Counted from the first letter of the stretch, positions 1-9,031 are shown. The stretch: DNA of 64,000 nucleotides from Lacinutrix sp. Bg11-31 (GCF_002831665.1 NZ_CP025118.1:1116001-1180000), one strand, 5' to 3'. Made by a program: numbers and translations. The notes: generated by a model not told the origin, from the sequence alone.

Positions 1-73
1 CTATTAAAGATGGAGTAACACCTAAAAACAAGCCTGCTCTTGCAGTAAGGTTAAGGAAGGATTTTCTGTTCAT
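1..73 (-). CDS. N-terminus of an unidentified, probably exported protein (cut by window edge)
   Basis: Reading the minus strand from an ATG at 73-71, an open frame without stops runs off the left edge. The 24 visible residues begin MNRKSFLNLTARAGLFLGV, that is a basic start followed by a hydrophobic stretch as in a signal peptide or membrane anchor. Too little is present to name a family. It is on the same strand as bshA and starts 81 nt beyond the bshA stop. Confidence 0.45.
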   Translation of the reverse strand, partial: MNRKSFLNLTARAGLFLGVTPSLI

Positions 74-154
74 AATATGTTGGTTAATTAGAACAGAAAG
101 TTATAAAATATTAAACTAAAAAAGAATACTATTTATATTTTATTATGGTATTTG

Positions 155-1300
155 TTATAGCTTCTGCGTAAATAAGCAGTTTTTCAACGTGTCTTCATAG
201 ATAGCTTCATATTGTGGCACTATGTTATGAATGTCAAACTTTTTAGCTTGTGCCTTGGCATTTTGCTTCAATTTAGCCAAGAGTTTTTCATCTTTTAAAA
301 GCATAATTGCATTTTTACTCATTTCTGCAACATCACCAACATTACTTAAGTAACCAGAAAAACCATCTTCGTTTACTTCTGGAATACCACCTGTATTACT
401 AGAAATTACTGGAACACCAGATGCCATTGCTTCTAATGCCGAAAGACCAAAACTTTCAGTCTCACTTGGCAATAAAAACAAGTCGCTAAAACACAAAATT
501 CTATCTATTTCATTACTATTACCAAAGAATACAACTTTATCTGTAATGCCTAATTTTCTGCACAATCTTTCTGCTGGCTCGCGCTCTGGTCCTTCGCCAA
601 CCATCATTAGTTTTGCTGGTAATTCTTTCTGTACGTTATAAAAAATATTAATAATATCTGGAATGCGTTTTACTTCTCTAAAATTACTAATGTGAGTAAT
701 AATTTTTTCATCATCATTTGCCATCATTGCGCGTTGGCAATCTGTAAAACCATGATTAAATTTATTTAAATCTATAAAATTTGTAACTACGTTTATTTCC
801 TTTTTAATATCAAACAAACGTAAAGTGTCGTCTTTTAAACTCTGTGAAACTGCTGTAACTGCATCAGATTTATTGATACTAAATGTAACTGCAGGTTTAT
901 AAAATGGATGGCTACCTACTAAAGTAATATCTGTACCATGAAGTGTTGTTACTATTGGTACATATATATTTTCTTCTAACAACATTTTCTGCGCCATATA
1001 GGCTGCATAAGCATGCGGAATAGCATAATGTACATGCAAAATTTCTATACCATGAAGCTTGACCATATCTACCAATTTACTTGATAAAGCCAATTCGTAG
1101 GGTTGATAATGGAATAAAGGATATTCAGGAACATTAACTTCGTGATAATGGATATTGTCGCCTAAAAGTTCTAACCGAACAGGTTGATTATAAGTTATAA
1201 AATGAATGGTATGACCACGCTTAGAAAGCTCTAGACCTAATTCTGTTGCTACTACTCCACTTCCTCCAAATGTTGGATAACAAACAATTCCTATTTTCAT
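155..1300 (-). CDS. bshA: N-acetyl-alpha-D-glucosaminyl L-malate synthase BshA
   Basis: Cytoplasmic GT4-family glycosyltransferase that joins GlcNAc from UDP-GlcNAc to L-malate, the first step of bacillithiol synthesis. The 381-residue length is normal for BshA. Visible signatures are the N-terminal GGSGVVATELG loop (residues 12-22), HYAIPHA (91-97), TTLHGTD (118-124) and the nucleotide-sugar motif with SETESFGLSALEAMASG at 279-295. The N-terminus MKIGIVCYPTFGGSG is the usual BshA start and supports this ATG. bshB and bshC are not in the window. A two-unit 16-bp tandem repeat lies directly upstream (1308-1339). The assignment rests on strong family resemblance. Confidence 0.93.
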   Translation of the reverse strand: MKIGIVCYPTFGGSGVVATELGLELSKRGHTIHFITYNQPVRLELLGDNIHYHEVNVPEYPLFHYQPYELALSSKLVDMVKLHGIEILHVHYAIPHAYAAYMAQKMLLEENIYVPIVTTLHGTDITLVGSHPFYKPAVTFSINKSDAVTAVSQSLKDDTLRLFDIKKEINVVTNFIDLNKFNHGFTDCQRAMMANDDEKIITHISNFREVKRIPDIINIFYNVQKELPAKLMMVGEGPEREPAERLCRKLGITDKVVFFGNSNEIDRILCFSDLFLLPSETESFGLSALEAMASGVPVISSNTGGIPEVNEDGFSGYLSNVGDVAEMSKNAIMLLKDEKLLAKLKQNAKAQAKKFDIHNIVPQYEAIYEDTLKNCLFTQKL

Positions 1301-1307
1301 TTAATTA

Positions 1308-1339
1308 GTTTTAAGTGTCTAAAGTTTTAAGTATTTAAA
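1308..1339. repeat. Two-unit 16-bp tandem repeat upstream of bshA
   Basis: GTTTTAAGTGTCTAAA (1308-1323) is followed directly by GTTTTAAGTATTTAAA (1324-1339). The copies differ at two positions, and a third partial unit starts at 1340. It sits 8 nt before the bshA start codon, so it would lie in the leader or promoter. Its function is unknown. Confidence 0.6.
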
Positions 1340-1461
1340 GTTTATTACTTATGCTTAAAACAGAAAGATTTAATTTTTGGTTAATTGATTAGTAGTTAAA
1401 ATGAAGAATACTTACATATCATTTCTACTTTATAATTCTAAATACTATTACTTTTATGTGC

Positions 1462-4425
1462 TTATCGTATAATAGCCTCATAAATAGCTTCTTGAATATT
1501 GGTTCTAATGTCTGCACGTAGCAACATATTTTTTCCTTTTGAAGATGGATATGTTCTATTTGCCATAAAAACATATACTAATTCTTCATCAGGATCTGCC
1601 CAAGTGTAAGTTCCTGTAAATCCTGAATGACCAAAACTCGTCATAGAAACACAACCACAAGTTGGTCCAGACTCACCAAGTTGCGGCTTATCGAAACCAA
1701 TACCTCTTCTCACCTTGTTTTCGCAAAAATAACAGGTATTGAACTTATCTATTGTTTCTGGTTTTAAATACCTAACACCTCCATAATAGCCTTTTTGCAA
1801 ATACATTTGCATAATTTTTGCTACGTCATTTGCATTACTAAAAACGCCTGCATGTCCACCAACACCACCTTGCATTGCTGCTCCCATATCATGAACATAA
1901 CCTTGCACTTTTTGAAAACGATAATAATCATCCTCTTCGGCTGGAGCAATACGCGTGTTACTAATTGTTTTATATGGATTATAAATAGTGTTATTTGCAC
2001 CTAAAGATTTATAAAAATGATCTTGAACCAATTCGTTTAAAGGCTTGTTATAGTGTCCTTCAATATATTGTTTAAGAATGTAATAAGGCAAATCGCTATA
2101 ACGATAACGCAAACGTGAAAGCAAGTCTGTTTCTTTAATTATCTTCGGAATAGAATCTTGGTAATCCTCTCGCATGTATAGGTTATTCGCTATTTTAATA
2201 TTAAATTTCTCTGTTGACGTTTTACGGTAATACTTAGTTGAAGGTTGTTTTGTAACAGTATCTAATGTGGCATAATAAAAAGGAATCCAAGGTTTTAATT
2301 GTGCATAATGCGACAACATTTTCTTAAATGTAATATTCTTTTTATTCGATTTTTTATAATATGGAATAGCTTCTGAAAGTTTTGTGTCTAGTGATACAAT
2401 ACCTTGTTCCTCCATTTCCATAAATAATGGCAAAGTGGCTAGAATTTTTGTTAATGACGCAACATCGTAAATATCGTCTCCTCTAACTTCTTGGGCATTT
2501 TTACTGTAAGTGTGTTTTCCAAAGTTTTTATTGTAGACTATCTTTCCTTTTCTTGCTACTATAAGCTGAATTCCTGGAGTCATTCCCGCATTTACTGCAT
2601 GATTTGCAATAGAATCTATCTTTTTTAAACGATAAGAACTTAAACCTACACGTTCTGGAATACTATAACCTAAACGCTCTAAAGAGTTTGTTTGCTTACC
2701 ATCACCAACTTTAAAATAGGGTCCAGCTGAAACTGGCAAACATCCTTTTGCTGCTAATGCTCCAAATATAATTTCGGCTGATGTTTCTTGTGCAATTTCG
2801 CTATTTTGGTAACTAACTACTACACTTTCGATATTTGTTACTGTTTGTAAATCTAACAAAGCGTAAGGTTTTGCAAACACATCTAAAATTACTGTGTTTG
2901 TTCGTGCAATCTCGTATAACCAAGTGAGTTCTTTATCTGAAAACTTATAAGATTTCCACGGATTGTCATTCGATTTATGAAAACCAACTATAACTGTATT
3001 GTAATTTTGAAGCTTTGCTATTAAGTTGCTTAAATTATCTGCTTTAATTTCATGTACTTGAGCGTATTTTTTTAAAGTATTTAAAAATGGTTTCCCATCG
3101 TCATCACCTAATTGCACGTAAGCTATTTTTTTAGTTTCTAAATGACGTAATGGTAGTAAATTTGAACTATCACGAGCAATTGTAATGGCTTGCTCCATTA
3201 GCCTTTCGTATAACATATCATCATGTAAACGGTTTAAATCGTTACTAAGGTTGAATGTAGAAATCGGTTTATAATTGCTTAAACCAACTTTGTATTTTGC
3301 CTGCAATAATTTTTTAACAGACAGCGCTAAACGCTCTTCTGTAATTAAGCCTTTGTTATAGGCTTTTTCAAGTTTTGCAATACCAGATTCGGGATCAACA
3401 GACATTAACATAATATCGTTTCCTGCAAGGAAAGCTGCTAAATCTATATTACCAACCGTATCTGTAGAACCTTCTGTAACACCATCTAAACCTTCAAATT
3501 GATAATCTGCAGCACCTTTCATTGTTAAAGCATCTGTAAAAATAAGACCTTTAAAACCTAACTTTTCTTTTAAAATGTTAGTCACAATATTTTTTGAAAT
3601 CGATGATGGGTAATCTTGTCGAGGCTCTAAGCTAGGAATGTTTAAATGCGCAACCATTACACTCGACAATCCTTCTTTAATTAATGTTTTATAAGGATAT
3701 AACTCTACAGAGTCTATACGTTTTGCATCGAAAGCTACTGTTGGTAGCATTAAATGCGAATCGGATTCTGTATCTCCATGACCAGGGAAATGTTTAGCAT
3801 TTGCTAACACTCCTGCACTTTGCATACCTTTCATAAAAGCGGCTGCTTTTTCGGTAACATTATCTCTGTCTTCTCCAAAAGAACGGTTTCCAATAATAGG
3901 ATTGTTTGGGTTTGTATTAATGTCTACAACTGGTGCAAAATTAAAATGAACACCTAATCGTTTACAATGCTCTCCTAATTGTCTTCCTGTTTGCTCTATT
4001 AAGTAGTTGTCTTTTACAGCACCAAGCGTCATATTCCAAGGAAAAGAATACGTAGAATCTAAACGCATACTTAATCCCCATTCAGCATCCATACCTATAA
4101 GTAAAGGTGTTTTTGAAGCAGCTTGTAATTCGTTATTTAGTTTGGCTTGTCTATAAGGTCCACCTTTTGAGTAAATGATACCTCCAATTTTATTATTATT
4201 AATTAAATCAAGAACTTTAGCTTTTTCTGCTTCAGTTTGACTAGAAAAAACCTGCACCATATATAATTGTGCAATTTTCTCGTTTAATGTTAATGAATTA
4301 TAGACGCTATCTACCCATTTTTTTTGTCCTTCGACATCTTTTGCTAACAAGGGATTGCTAGTTTTTTGAGCGTGGATAGCTGATGTTATAAGGGATAAAG
4401 TAAATAATAGGATTAATTTGCGCAT
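1462..4425 (-). CDS. Exported glycoside hydrolase family 3 (beta-N-acetylhexosaminidase type) fused to a serine beta-lactamase-like domain
   Basis: A 987-residue two-enzyme fusion with an N-terminal signal peptide ending near SAIHAQ (residue 20). Residues about 40-390 form a GH3 barrel of the NagZ type: the KHFPGHGDTESDSH loop at 211-224 carries the His/Asp pair and the nucleophile Asp lies in FTDALTM near 298. Residues 600-980 are a class C beta-lactamase/DD-peptidase-like domain with SLTK at 657-660, a YSD motif near 777 and HSG near 938. Such fusions are known in Bacteroidota and are expected to act on muropeptides or other GlcNAc-linked glycans outside the cytoplasm. The substrate cannot be read from sequence. 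It is co-oriented with bshA across a 161-nt gap. Confidence 0.9.
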   Translation of the reverse strand: MRKLILLFTLSLITSAIHAQKTSNPLLAKDVEGQKKWVDSVYNSLTLNEKIAQLYMVQVFSSQTEAEKAKVLDLINNNKIGGIIYSKGGPYRQAKLNNELQAASKTPLLIGMDAEWGLSMRLDSTYSFPWNMTLGAVKDNYLIEQTGRQLGEHCKRLGVHFNFAPVVDINTNPNNPIIGNRSFGEDRDNVTEKAAAFMKGMQSAGVLANAKHFPGHGDTESDSHLMLPTVAFDAKRIDSVELYPYKTLIKEGLSSVMVAHLNIPSLEPRQDYPSSISKNIVTNILKEKLGFKGLIFTDALTMKGAADYQFEGLDGVTEGSTDTVGNIDLAAFLAGNDIMLMSVDPESGIAKLEKAYNKGLITEERLALSVKKLLQAKYKVGLSNYKPISTFNLSNDLNRLHDDMLYERLMEQAITIARDSSNLLPLRHLETKKIAYVQLGDDDGKPFLNTLKKYAQVHEIKADNLSNLIAKLQNYNTVIVGFHKSNDNPWKSYKFSDKELTWLYEIARTNTVILDVFAKPYALLDLQTVTNIESVVVSYQNSEIAQETSAEIIFGALAAKGCLPVSAGPYFKVGDGKQTNSLERLGYSIPERVGLSSYRLKKIDSIANHAVNAGMTPGIQLIVARKGKIVYNKNFGKHTYSKNAQEVRGDDIYDVASLTKILATLPLFMEMEEQGIVSLDTKLSEAIPYYKKSNKKNITFKKMLSHYAQLKPWIPFYYATLDTVTKQPSTKYYRKTSTEKFNIKIANNLYMREDYQDSIPKIIKETDLLSRLRYRYSDLPYYILKQYIEGHYNKPLNELVQDHFYKSLGANNTIYNPYKTISNTRIAPAEEDDYYRFQKVQGYVHDMGAAMQGGVGGHAGVFSNANDVAKIMQMYLQKGYYGGVRYLKPETIDKFNTCYFCENKVRRGIGFDKPQLGESGPTCGCVSMTSFGHSGFTGTYTWADPDEELVYVFMANRTYPSSKGKNMLLRADIRTNIQEAIYEAIIR

Positions 4426-4544
4426 AAAATTTTAAGTATTGGAGTTGCTATAATATTATACAACTAAAAACTATGCCAAGTTATTATTTTTCGGACTCTT
4501 ATTAAAGATTTTATAATAGATTTATGAAGGATTTTTTAACATTT

Positions 4545-5972
4545 CTAATCCATGACAAATTTGAAACCGAGACCGAAGTAATTTGCACTTAAACCTGTAT
4601 CGCGTTGATAGTTATTGTATCTAAAATCGATACTTTTTAATCCTAATTTCCAAATATGAGCACTACTAAAGATATCTGTATAGCTTATCCCAAATCCATA
4701 TTGGTTGGCACTAAATTTAGATAAATCGTAATCAGAAGTATAATATAGATCAGTAGACAAATGTTCATCATATGGAGCAAAATAATCTGCTTCGGTTTGA
4801 TTATAATACCTGTATGAAGGATATAGTGTGAATTTAGAAGAAATTTTTATTGGGACTTCTATACTAGCTGTGTTTGATCTTATTCCCCAATCATCAAAAT
4901 AATATCTGTAATACGTTCTTACAGTAAACACTTCATTTAAATAATAATTTAATCTAAAACCAATTGGGATTTTTAACCTATTATCTGGAAGACGTTCTAT
5001 ATCATCAGCCAAATGAAAGACATCAGTATTGCTTGAATTTGTATAATTAGATATACTTGAAGCATTTCCAATATAATAATTTTCAACATCTCCAAAATAG
5101 ACACGTTGTAATGGGTTTGCTAGCCAACCTTGCTGCCTTACAAAGTCTGCAAAAATAGAAATTTGTGCGTTTTTACTTAAAATTTGAGAAAAGCTTAATG
5201 ATAAAGAATATGAATTACGGCCTTTATCTGAAATAGACTGGTAGTTTGTTGGATTCCAAGCTGTAGATGTATTTCCGTTTTGATCTATAATTGTTATACC
5301 ATTAAAAAAACCTTGATTTAAATTACCGTTTGTATCTTCAAAAGCTTTTAATTCTGTTGGATAAATAGGTCTCCACGTATCTAAATATACTTTTCCACTA
5401 ATGCCAAATATTGTATTTTTTTCATTAAAAAGCTTGGTTAAACCACCACCAAATCCAATAGAACTATAATCATATTCTGTAGCAAAAGATACATCTGCAT
5501 TCCATATTGTATTTCTGTCGTTAGAACTGTGTGAGTAATCAGCATTTACACTTCCCCAAACATCAGAAGCTGAAGCACCTGATGATGCTACCCAAGGACT
5601 ACCAATTACATCACCTGGAGCTTGTACTTTGTCGTCGTCATCTTCTCCATTTCCCGAAGCACCAGATATATCAAAAGGATTCCCATTACTTGAGGAAGCA
5701 GATGTATAAGCAGAAAAACCAGCATCAACTGTTAGCACATCGTCATCATTCATAGGCATACTAACAACTATGGTTCCTGTTAAATCTGTTAACTCTTCAG
5801 TACCAATTCCTCCAGTAACCGAAGCATTATTACCATCTTGAGAATAATAACTGGTTAAAAAATCGACTTCAGTAGTTTCTAACACTCGTTTTTTATACAC
5901 TAAGGTCGAATCTTGTTGTGCAGCAATGCTTCCGAAGGAAAAAAGAAGGATTATTGGTATTATGTTTTTCAT
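4545..5972 (-). CDS. DUF3570 family protein, predicted outer-membrane beta-barrel
   Basis: A 475-residue exported protein with a signal peptide ending SIAAQ and a C-terminal half made of alternating aromatic/polar strands, ending GLGFKFVMD, as in outer-membrane barrels. The DUF3570 pattern is recognisable: an N-terminal DFLTSYYSQDG segment, then an acidic low-complexity loop near residues 105-120 with four consecutive Asp. It is the last gene of the Trx-ApbE-DUF4266-DUF3570 cluster, 87 nt after the DUF4266 gene. The biochemical role is not known to me. Context suggests it works with an extracytoplasmic flavin/thiol system. Confidence 0.85.
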   Translation of the reverse strand: MKNIIPIILLFSFGSIAAQQDSTLVYKKRVLETTEVDFLTSYYSQDGNNASVTGGIGTEELTDLTGTIVVSMPMNDDDVLTVDAGFSAYTSASSSNGNPFDISGASGNGEDDDDKVQAPGDVIGSPWVASSGASASDVWGSVNADYSHSSNDRNTIWNADVSFATEYDYSSIGFGGGLTKLFNEKNTIFGISGKVYLDTWRPIYPTELKAFEDTNGNLNQGFFNGITIIDQNGNTSTAWNPTNYQSISDKGRNSYSLSLSFSQILSKNAQISIFADFVRQQGWLANPLQRVYFGDVENYYIGNASSISNYTNSSNTDVFHLADDIERLPDNRLKIPIGFRLNYYLNEVFTVRTYYRYYFDDWGIRSNTASIEVPIKISSKFTLYPSYRYYNQTEADYFAPYDEHLSTDLYYTSDYDLSKFSANQYGFGISYTDIFSSAHIWKLGLKSIDFRYNNYQRDTGLSANYFGLGFKFVMD

Positions 5973-6059
5973 ATGTAATTTTTAAAATGAAATAATAAGA
6001 TTCTGCTATACAGCAGGATAAGTTCTACTTATGGTTTTTTTATAAAAACCTTGTTTTAC

Positions 6060-6272
6060 TTAATTACAACCGCAACCACCACCAGATTTTCCACCATTAG
6101 CACCAGAAGCACCTTCGCGATAAACCTGAAACGCTGTTTCAAAACGATCAATTTTTTTTTGAGCCAATGCCATATCAGGATCGCTCAAGTTTACTTTTTC
6201 ATACTCCTTAACTACTGTACAAGAGCTAAAAGAAATAATAAGTACAACTAAAATAGTTACTTTTTTAATCAT
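6060..6272 (-). CDS. DUF4266 family small lipoprotein with GGGCGCN tail
   Basis: A 70-residue predicted lipoprotein with lipobox FSSC (Cys18). Mature residues DPDMALAQKKIDRFETAF form a short helix, followed by a Gly-rich C-terminus ending GGKSGGGCGCN. The terminal CGC suggests metal binding, a disulfide or a modification site. The region REGASGAN resembles, but does not match, the ApbE acceptor consensus DxxSGA[ST], because Glu replaces Asp and Asn replaces the acceptor. Its start overlaps the apbE stop by 8 nt, implying translational coupling. The family assignment is from the conserved tail; function is unknown. Confidence 0.82.
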   Translation of the reverse strand: MIKKVTILVVLIISFSSCTVVKEYEKVNLSDPDMALAQKKIDRFETAFQVYREGASGANGGKSGGGCGCN

Positions 6273-7254
6273 TATTTAATGTATTTAATTCTATGTTTTC
6301 TGATGTAATAATGCTATTATTTTCGTCAATAATAATACACTCTACTCCTTTCAATTGATTAATAAAATTTAATCCTGTATCTTTTCCCATTACAAAAATT
6401 GAAGTTGCCAACGCATCTGCTAATTCTGCAGTTTTAGTAAAAATAGTGACGCTTAAAATACCAGTTGCAGGATAGCCTGTTCTTGGATCTATAATGTGTG
6501 AATAAAGTACATTGTTAAATTTTACATATTTTTCATAGTTACCAGAAGTAACTACAGCACTATTATTTACTGGTAACCAAGAAAATACTTTTTCCTTATT
6601 TAATGGATTTACTATAGCAACCATCCAATCTTTACCACTAGGTTGTTTTCCCCAAGTATTTAAATCTCCAGATGCATTTATAATCCCAGATTTAACTCCT
6701 TTTTCTATTAATAATACTTTGGCTTTATCTGCAGCATAACCTTTTCCAATGGCGCCAAAGCCAATTTTCATTTCTTTTAATTTTAAAAAAACAGTTTGAT
6801 TTTTTTTATCTAAAATAATGTTTTGGTAACCAACTTTCTGAACAGACTTTTTTATAATTTCTTCAGAAGGCATTTCTGTCATTGTGCCATCAAACTTCCA
6901 AACCTTATCCATTGAAGCATAACTAATGTCAAATGCTCCTTCGGTTAATTTAGATATTTTTAATGAGCGTTCTATTAAATTAAACAACTCAGTATTAACC
7001 TTTACTGGTTTAATTCCAGCGTTTTTATTTATTAAAGACGTTTGAGAATTTTTATCCCAAGAAGAAATTAATTTTTCTATTCTTGAAATTTCAGAAATAG
7101 CACTATCTATATATAAATCGCCTTGCTTTTGAGAGTTTGTAACAACAGTAATATCAAATCGACTACCCATTAATATTAGGGTTTTGTTGTAGGTTTCTTG
7201 ACTAAAACTAATAGTCGAGATTAAAAGAGATAGTATAAATACTCTAATTTTCAA
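6265..7254 (-). CDS. apbE: FAD:protein FMN transferase (ApbE family)
   Basis: A 329-residue exported enzyme with signal peptide MKIRVFILSLLISTISFSQ. ApbE proteins transfer FMN from FAD to a Ser/Thr of extracytoplasmic proteins, using Mg. Family features are MGSRFDITV near residue 29, GFGAIGKGYAADKAK near 165, an INASGDLNTWG segment near 193 and SHIIDPRTGYPA near 254 with the metal-binding Asp region. It overlaps the thioredoxin gene by 11 nt and the DUF4266 gene by 8 nt, so the three are one translation unit. No protein with a full flavinylation consensus is obvious nearby; the natural acceptor is an open question. Confidence 0.92.
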   Translation of the reverse strand: MKIRVFILSLLISTISFSQETYNKTLILMGSRFDITVVTNSQKQGDLYIDSAISEISRIEKLISSWDKNSQTSLINKNAGIKPVKVNTELFNLIERSLKISKLTEGAFDISYASMDKVWKFDGTMTEMPSEEIIKKSVQKVGYQNIILDKKNQTVFLKLKEMKIGFGAIGKGYAADKAKVLLIEKGVKSGIINASGDLNTWGKQPSGKDWMVAIVNPLNKEKVFSWLPVNNSAVVTSGNYEKYVKFNNVLYSHIIDPRTGYPATGILSVTIFTKTAELADALATSIFVMGKDTGLNFINQLKGVECIIIDENNSIITSENIELNTLNND

Positions 7255-7681
7255 AAGCTGTTAATTTATTAAAGAATGATTCTGGAATTGTTTTTTCGTA
7301 ACCTAAACTTCCTAATGCTTTTCCTTTTGCATCTAAAACAACAACGTAAGGGAAATATCCATTTGGATTATATTTTTCTGCTAAAGCATTATTGTGTTCT
7401 TGTTGTTCTATGGAAAGTTTGTTTTTTTTCCTTTTTGGAAAATCTGCTTTCAACATTACAAAATGATCTTTTGCTAAATCTTGAAACGCTTTAGTACTCC
7501 AAATTTCTCTATCTAATTTAATGCATGGTGCACACCAATCTGAACCTTGAAAAACTATAACTATGCTTGTGCTATTTTCAGTGGCTATTTGTTTGGCTTT
7601 ATCTAAATTATTTTGCCATTCTTGAGCAAAACAGGTTAAAGAAATTAATGATATGAATGTAACGGTAAGTATTTTTCTCAT
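7244..7681 (-). CDS. Exported thioredoxin-fold protein with CAPC active site
   Basis: A 145-residue protein with a cleavable signal peptide ending TCFAQ and a thioredoxin fold containing GSDWCAPCIKLD (CxxC) near residues 47-58 and a cis-Pro region in GYFPYVVV. This is the DUF255/thioredoxin_7-like type in which WCAPC is followed by a long charged insertion. It likely handles thiols or disulfides in the periplasm. It is the first gene of the Trx-ApbE-DUF4266-DUF3570 cluster, so it may reduce the CGC tail of the DUF4266 lipoprotein; that partnership is inference. Confidence 0.87.
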   Translation of the reverse strand: MRKILTVTFISLISLTCFAQEWQNNLDKAKQIATENSTSIVIVFQGSDWCAPCIKLDREIWSTKAFQDLAKDHFVMLKADFPKRKKNKLSIEQQEHNNALAEKYNPNGYFPYVVVLDAKGKALGSLGYEKTIPESFFNKLTAFEN

Positions 7682-7742
7682 TTTAAAGGCTAAAATTGGT
7701 TTAATATTATTAAGCTAATAACGCTATACTTATCCAATTGTT

Positions 7743-7760
7743 TTGCAACTAATGTTACAA
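7743..7760. promoter_or_regulatory. Candidate palindromic operator upstream of the thioredoxin/ApbE cluster
   Basis: TTGCAAC TAAT GTTACAA is a 7-4-7 inverted repeat with one mismatch. It lies 62-79 nt upstream of the thioredoxin start codon and is flanked by CAATTG at 7735 and 7758. No TAnnTTTG element is visible in this 93-nt gap. The site could bind a dimeric regulator or be part of an alternative-sigma promoter; the regulator is unknown. Confidence 0.35.
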
Positions 7761-7774
7761 TTGAGTTAAAATTA

Positions 7775-8998
7775 CTATTTTAACAAATCAATATGCTTGT
7801 CATGATAACCCAATAAATATAATACACCGTCCAAACCAATACTAGAAATTGAGCTTTGCGCATTGTCTTTAACCTTTGGTTTTGCATGAAACGCGATACC
7901 TAAACCTGCTAGATTTAACATGGCTAAATCGTTAGCACCATCACCAACAGCAATGGTTTGACTAATGTTTAAACCTTCTTTATTTGCTATTTCCTGAAGA
8001 TATTCTGCTTTTTTATTGCCATCTACAATTTCTCCTAGATAATTACCTGTAAGCACACCATCAATAATTTCTAATTGGTTTGCATAAACATAATCGATAC
8101 CTAATTCTTTTTGAAGGTAGTGACCAAAATAAGTAAAACCACCAGATAAAATAGCTGTTTTAAAACCGTAACTCTTTAATGTATCTATTAAACGTCTTGC
8201 TCCTTTTGTAATAGGTAAATTTATAGCTACATCTTGAAGTACTTCTTCTTTTAAACCTTTAAGTAGTTTCATTCGTTTTTTAAAACTCTCCTTAAAGTCT
8301 ATTTCTCCTTGCATGGCAGATTCTGTAATGGCTCTTACCTCTGCTCCAACACCTGCTAAATCTGCTAATTCGTCTATTACTTCGGTTTGGATTAATGTAG
8401 AGTCCATATCGAAACAAACTAAACGCCTGTTACGTCTATAAATATTATCTTCTTGAAAAGCAATATCCACATTTAACGCTCTAGAAATTTGCATAAATCT
8501 CTCTGTTAACTCAGACTTATTCTCAATTCTACCACGAATTGATAATTCTATAGATGCTCTTGGGTATTCGTCTTTTTTAATTAGCGATGTTCTACCAGTT
8601 AAACGTTTTATGGCATCTATATTTAGGTTTTTATCTGAAATCACTTGGGTTACCATAGAAATTTGCTCAGCAGATAATCTTTCTCCTAAAATGGTAATTA
8701 TATAACGGTCTTTACCTTGAAGCGTTACCCATTTCTCGTAGTTTTCTAATGTAATTGGTGTAAATTTAGCTTGAATACCAAGTTCGTAAGCTTTAAAAAG
8801 TAAATCTTTTAAAACTGGTGAAGAATTTACTTCAGATTCTATTTGAAATAATATACCTAAAGATAAAGTATCGTGAATATTGGCTTGACCAATATCTAAT
8901 ATTTTTGCACCAGAAGATGCTAAAACTGCTGTTAAACTTGCTGTTAATCCTGGTTTATCTTGACCTGAAATGTTTAATAAGAAGATTTCGTTCTTCAT
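7775..8998 (-). CDS. serB: Phosphoserine phosphatase SerB with N-terminal ACT domains
   Basis: Catalyses the last step of serine synthesis, O-phosphoserine to serine, in the cytoplasm. Residues 1-185 hold two ACT-like domains (NISGQDKPGLTASL at 9-22, then a second from about 98). The HAD phosphatase domain begins with CFDMDSTLIQTE (nucleophile Asp197), continues with LSGGFTYF and ends with the Mg motif GDGANDLAML. Length 407 is normal for the ACT-SerB architecture. The ACT pair suggests allosteric control by an amino acid. Co-oriented genes upstream start 33 nt away. Confidence 0.95.
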   Translation of the reverse strand: MKNEIFLLNISGQDKPGLTASLTAVLASSGAKILDIGQANIHDTLSLGILFQIESEVNSSPVLKDLLFKAYELGIQAKFTPITLENYEKWVTLQGKDRYIITILGERLSAEQISMVTQVISDKNLNIDAIKRLTGRTSLIKKDEYPRASIELSIRGRIENKSELTERFMQISRALNVDIAFQEDNIYRRNRRLVCFDMDSTLIQTEVIDELADLAGVGAEVRAITESAMQGEIDFKESFKKRMKLLKGLKEEVLQDVAINLPITKGARRLIDTLKSYGFKTAILSGGFTYFGHYLQKELGIDYVYANQLEIIDGVLTGNYLGEIVDGNKKAEYLQEIANKEGLNISQTIAVGDGANDLAMLNLAGLGIAFHAKPKVKDNAQSSISSIGLDGVLYLLGYHDKHIDLLK

Positions 8999-9031
8999 AA
9001 GTATATTGAAAAATTACTAAAAAGGAATCGT

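Noticed and set aside
5531-5755. Antisense frame opposite the acidic loop of the DUF3570 gene
   Set aside because: The His/Leu/Gln-rich product mirrors the complementary Asp/Ser/Gly-rich coding repeats; it is a shadow of the real gene.
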